Below are positions 62,184-64,000 of a DNA stretch of 64,000 bases, piece after piece. The notes below the pieces were generated by a model, which was given only the letters and a program-made list of their open reading frames with translations, did not search any database and was not told the DNA's origin. Source of the stretch: CAYMJM01 sp964391325. GTDB taxonomy: Bacteria > Patescibacteriota > Dojkabacteria > B142 > JAFGMG01. The first letter of the stretch is position 1. Every line of letters begins with the position of its first letter. The stretch lies in assembly GCA_964391325.1 (NCBI GenBank), contig CAYMJM010000001.1, forward strand, positions 1 to 64,000, given 5' to 3'. The position numbers and the translations under genes are program-made.

Positions 62184-62847
62184 CGTGAAGGACTTTCTTT
62201 AACAATTGATAAGATTTTAATTCCTTTTCTAAGATATTTAGAATTTGATTATAGACATAATTATCTAACATATCGATATCCTTTGTCGTTGTTGTAAGTT
62301 TTTTCACTTGATCAAAGTCAGTGTTTTTAAGAAACTGAATGATTTTATAAAGTCTTTGCTGTTGTAGGGTATGAGTGCTTCGCTTCTCAGGTACACGTAA
62401 AAATCCTGATTTATCAAGGAGTTTTACTTCAAATCCTATGACTAGATTGCTAATTTGAGCAATATCATTACTAATTAAATCTAGAGTTTCTAGCACTGAT
62501 CGCAGATCTTCATATAGGTCTTCGCCTAGCCCTGGGTCAGAATAGAATTTATTGATCAATTGTAGAATAAAGGAAACTGAAGCAATTTTAAGCATAGACT
62601 TTTTGTTATTTTGATAGGAATTCAACAGTTTGACCTCAGTGATTATGTCAAATGTCCTTCCACGAGCAAGACTGAAGCTGGCTCTATTTGCTAGATCTAT
62701 TGAAGCTGACTTTCTAGACTTTGGCTTTCTGACACCTTTAGCAATGGCATTAATTCTTCCCTTCCCTTTCGATAACAAAGTAATTATTTTATCTGCTTCT
62801 GAAAAGTCTCTGAAATTGACTATTATTGCTTCTTGCGTATATATCAT
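62155..62847 (-). CDS. recO: DNA repair protein RecO
   Basis: Loads RecA on gaps with RecF and RecR and anneals single strands. The 230-residue protein has the N-terminal OB fold typical of RecO (TQEAIIVNFRDFSEADKIIT, LLSKGKGRINAIAKGVRKPK) and a helical C-terminus. The Cys4 zinc site present in many RecO proteins is missing. It overlaps the CMK-like gene by 29 bases, so the two are co-expressed. Confidence 0.88.
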   Translation of the reverse strand: MIYTQEAIIVNFRDFSEADKIITLLSKGKGRINAIAKGVRKPKSRKSASIDLANRASFSLARGRTFDIITEVKLLNSYQNNKKSMLKIASVSFILQLINKFYSDPGLGEDLYEDLRSVLETLDLISNDIAQISNLVIGFEVKLLDKSGFLRVPEKRSTHTLQQQRLYKIIQFLKNTDFDQVKKLTTTTKDIDMLDNYVYNQILNILEKELKSYQLLKKVLHDEHIAQQKE

Positions 62848-62877
62848 ACTTAATTCTAACTCACACAGGGTAATAAA

Positions 62878-62902
62878 AAAAGCCCGCCAAAGGCAGGCCT
62901 TT
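62878..62902. terminator. Rho-independent terminator of the surface-protein gene
   Basis: AAAGCCCGCC-AAA-GGCAGGCCTTT hairpin with one mismatch. On the minus strand it is followed by seven T residues, 16 bases past the surface-protein stop; the T run on the plus strand is shorter. Confidence 0.8.
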
Positions 62903-62917
62903 TCATTTCAGTAGTTA

Positions 62918-64000
62918 TTAAGGATTTGGCGTAAATCTCACATCATTACCTCCACCTGAGATAACTCGAATGAAGTAACCTTGTTTTTCCAATAAGTTGA
63001 AGTCATTTCCGAAAAGAATATCTCCCTCATACACAACATTTGTGTAGAGGCTGCTATCATATTTTGATACTGTATCAGCTGTGATTCCTTTAGATTTCAT
63101 ATCTTTTAGCAAATTTTCAGCTGTATATTGCTTTTCATTGGTATAAACCCCAACTAAGTTCCATCCGTTGCTTACCCTGAAAGGCACAGGTTCGTCAAAC
63201 CTGTTTCCCTGTAAATTTACAGTTGCTACTTGATAGTTTAAGACGAAGTATCCCTGTCCGGGTATTATATTAAAATCATTCGAGTATTCGATATCGCCTT
63301 CTCTTTTTGTATACATCTGAAATCCAGAGTCTGTGTATCTGGCTATGTGCTTAATATCCGCACCTTGTTCATTAAAATGATCTATCAATTTACTTGCGGT
63401 ATCAATACTCTGATTAGAAATAACTGGAAATGCTATCAAGCTCCAGCCGAGATTCAAATTATACGTGGCGACCTCAGATTCTTTTTTTATTTGAAGCTGG
63501 GTGTAGTCGATAAAGTATTCCTCGTCTGCATCTTTTATACCATTTGCGTTAGCATCGATAAATAGTCTGATTTCAGCTTTTTGAGAGCCTTCGAGGTTTA
63601 CAGCTACTTCCGAAATAGATTGTTCAAAAGTATCGTCTGTATATATCTTATAAAAACCTGATTCCCCTACCTCCAGCTTGGCATCGCTATCTCCTAGCAC
63701 CTGAGTGGATGCCACGGATACCACTGAGTCTTTTGGTTCTGGATTATACCCCTGATCTGGCAAAGGAGAATCCGAAAAAGGATTGCATGCAGGACCGTTA
63801 GTATTGGCCAGGTTACTTCTGTCCTCTTCACACTGACCATCACCATCTGCATCTCTGATCCTTATGAGCTCTGTTGGGCTCCCGTTATTGTAATATAGTC
63901 TACCAATATAAGCTCTCTGGTTACATTCTTTCCATTCGCATTGTCTACTTTCAGGTAGCATACTAGGCATATTAAATTCCCTTCTGTCCTTGCACTCGTA
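62918..64000 (-). CDS. Surface protein with two internal repeats, 5' end outside window
   Basis: The frame is open to the window edge, so the N-terminus is missing; at least 360 residues are visible. The first part is Cys-rich (QCEWKECNQRAY) with Ca-binding-like loops RDADGDGQCEED and DANANGIKDADEE. The last 170 residues form two similar repeats: GWSLIAFPV ... EGDIEYSNDFNIIPGQGYFV and GWNLVGVYT ... EGDILFGNDFNLLEKQGYFI. These look like extracellular beta-rich modules. A terminator follows the stop. Function is unknown; adhesion or a cell-wall role is a guess. Confidence 0.72.
   Translation of the reverse strand, partial: YECKDRREFNMPSMLPESRQCEWKECNQRAYIGRLYYNNGSPTELIRIRDADGDGQCEEDRSNLANTNGPACNPFSDSPLPDQGYNPEPKDSVVSVASTQVLGDSDAKLEVGESGFYKIYTDDTFEQSISEVAVNLEGSQKAEIRLFIDANANGIKDADEEYFIDYTQLQIKKESEVATYNLNLGWSLIAFPVISNQSIDTASKLIDHFNEQGADIKHIARYTDSGFQMYTKREGDIEYSNDFNIIPGQGYFVLNYQVATVNLQGNRFDEPVPFRVSNGWNLVGVYTNEKQYTAENLLKDMKSKGITADTVSKYDSSLYTNVVYEGDILFGNDFNLLEKQGYFIRVISGGGNDVRFTPNP

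Noticed and set aside
1..64000. CRISPR array, insertion-sequence transposase or prophage genes
   Set aside because: No regularly spaced direct repeats, cas genes, transposase motifs or phage structural genes were seen on either strand.

Overview
The window is a dense, AT-rich bacterial segment with about 60 protein-coding genes, five intact tRNA genes, a T-box leader, heat-shock operators and one visibly decaying accessory stretch. Genes are short, spacing is tight, and many neighbours overlap by a few bases. The standard genetic code is in use: the window encodes its own RF2 (prfB) and TGA acts as a stop. The set of compact proteins, MurT/GatD, class II ribonucleotide reductase, mixed tRNAs with and without an encoded CCA, and many unrecognised membrane or surface proteins suggests a Candidate Phyla Radiation (Patescibacteria)-like organism. 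That placement is inference; no 16S rRNA or ribosomal operon is present to confirm it.

Layout. 0-7.6 kb: a coiled-coil protein with an apparently circularly permuted M23 peptidase domain, two small envelope proteins, an ftsE-ftsX-hydrolase operon whose FtsE has a long tail, a LysM protein, prfB and rpsT. 7.8-27 kb: AI-2E-type permease, uvrB, tgt-rsmA, gatD-murT (lipid II amidation), dnaE, sugar isomerase, galU, and a cell-wall operon ftsW/rodA - surface protein - murG. 26.7-31.4 kb: DUF1858 protein behind a Fur-like palindrome, a gluzincin-like protein, an EamA transporter, Mn-type superoxide dismutase and a DsbB/BdbC-like protein. 31.5-38 kb: accessory region with tRNA-Phe, tRNA-Val and tRNA-Gly, a tRNA-Gly fragment split by a palindromic element, BIME-like repeats, two or three broken genes, and a small-molecule cluster (cupin, DinB, GNAT, 2-hydroxyacid dehydrogenase, aminotransferase). 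38-49 kb: class II RNR, a UvrD-family helicase-nuclease, mraY, uvrC, and a Fic-like protein lacking the catalytic motif. 49-53.3 kb: methyltransferase and PLP enzyme on one strand, divergent from a LysW-like carrier, an ATP-grasp ligase and an NlpC/P60-like protein. 53.3-58.5 kb: exonuclease-GIY-YIG fusion, then hrcA-grpE-dnaK behind two tandem CIRCE-like operators. 58.6-64 kb: DHH phosphoesterase and glyS under a T-box leader, a CMK-like protein, recO, and the 3' part of a repetitive surface protein.

The best candidate for an undescribed system is the three-gene unit at 50811-53245. It couples a LysW-type amino-group-carrier zinc ribbon to an ATP-grasp ligase and a cytoplasmic papain-like (NlpC/P60) enzyme, with no lysine or arginine pathway genes nearby. 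Other notable items are the permuted M23 domain, the tandem variant CIRCE sites, the T-box, the palindrome-interrupted tRNA-Gly remnant, and the cluster of in-frame stops and frameshifts around 32.5-38 kb.
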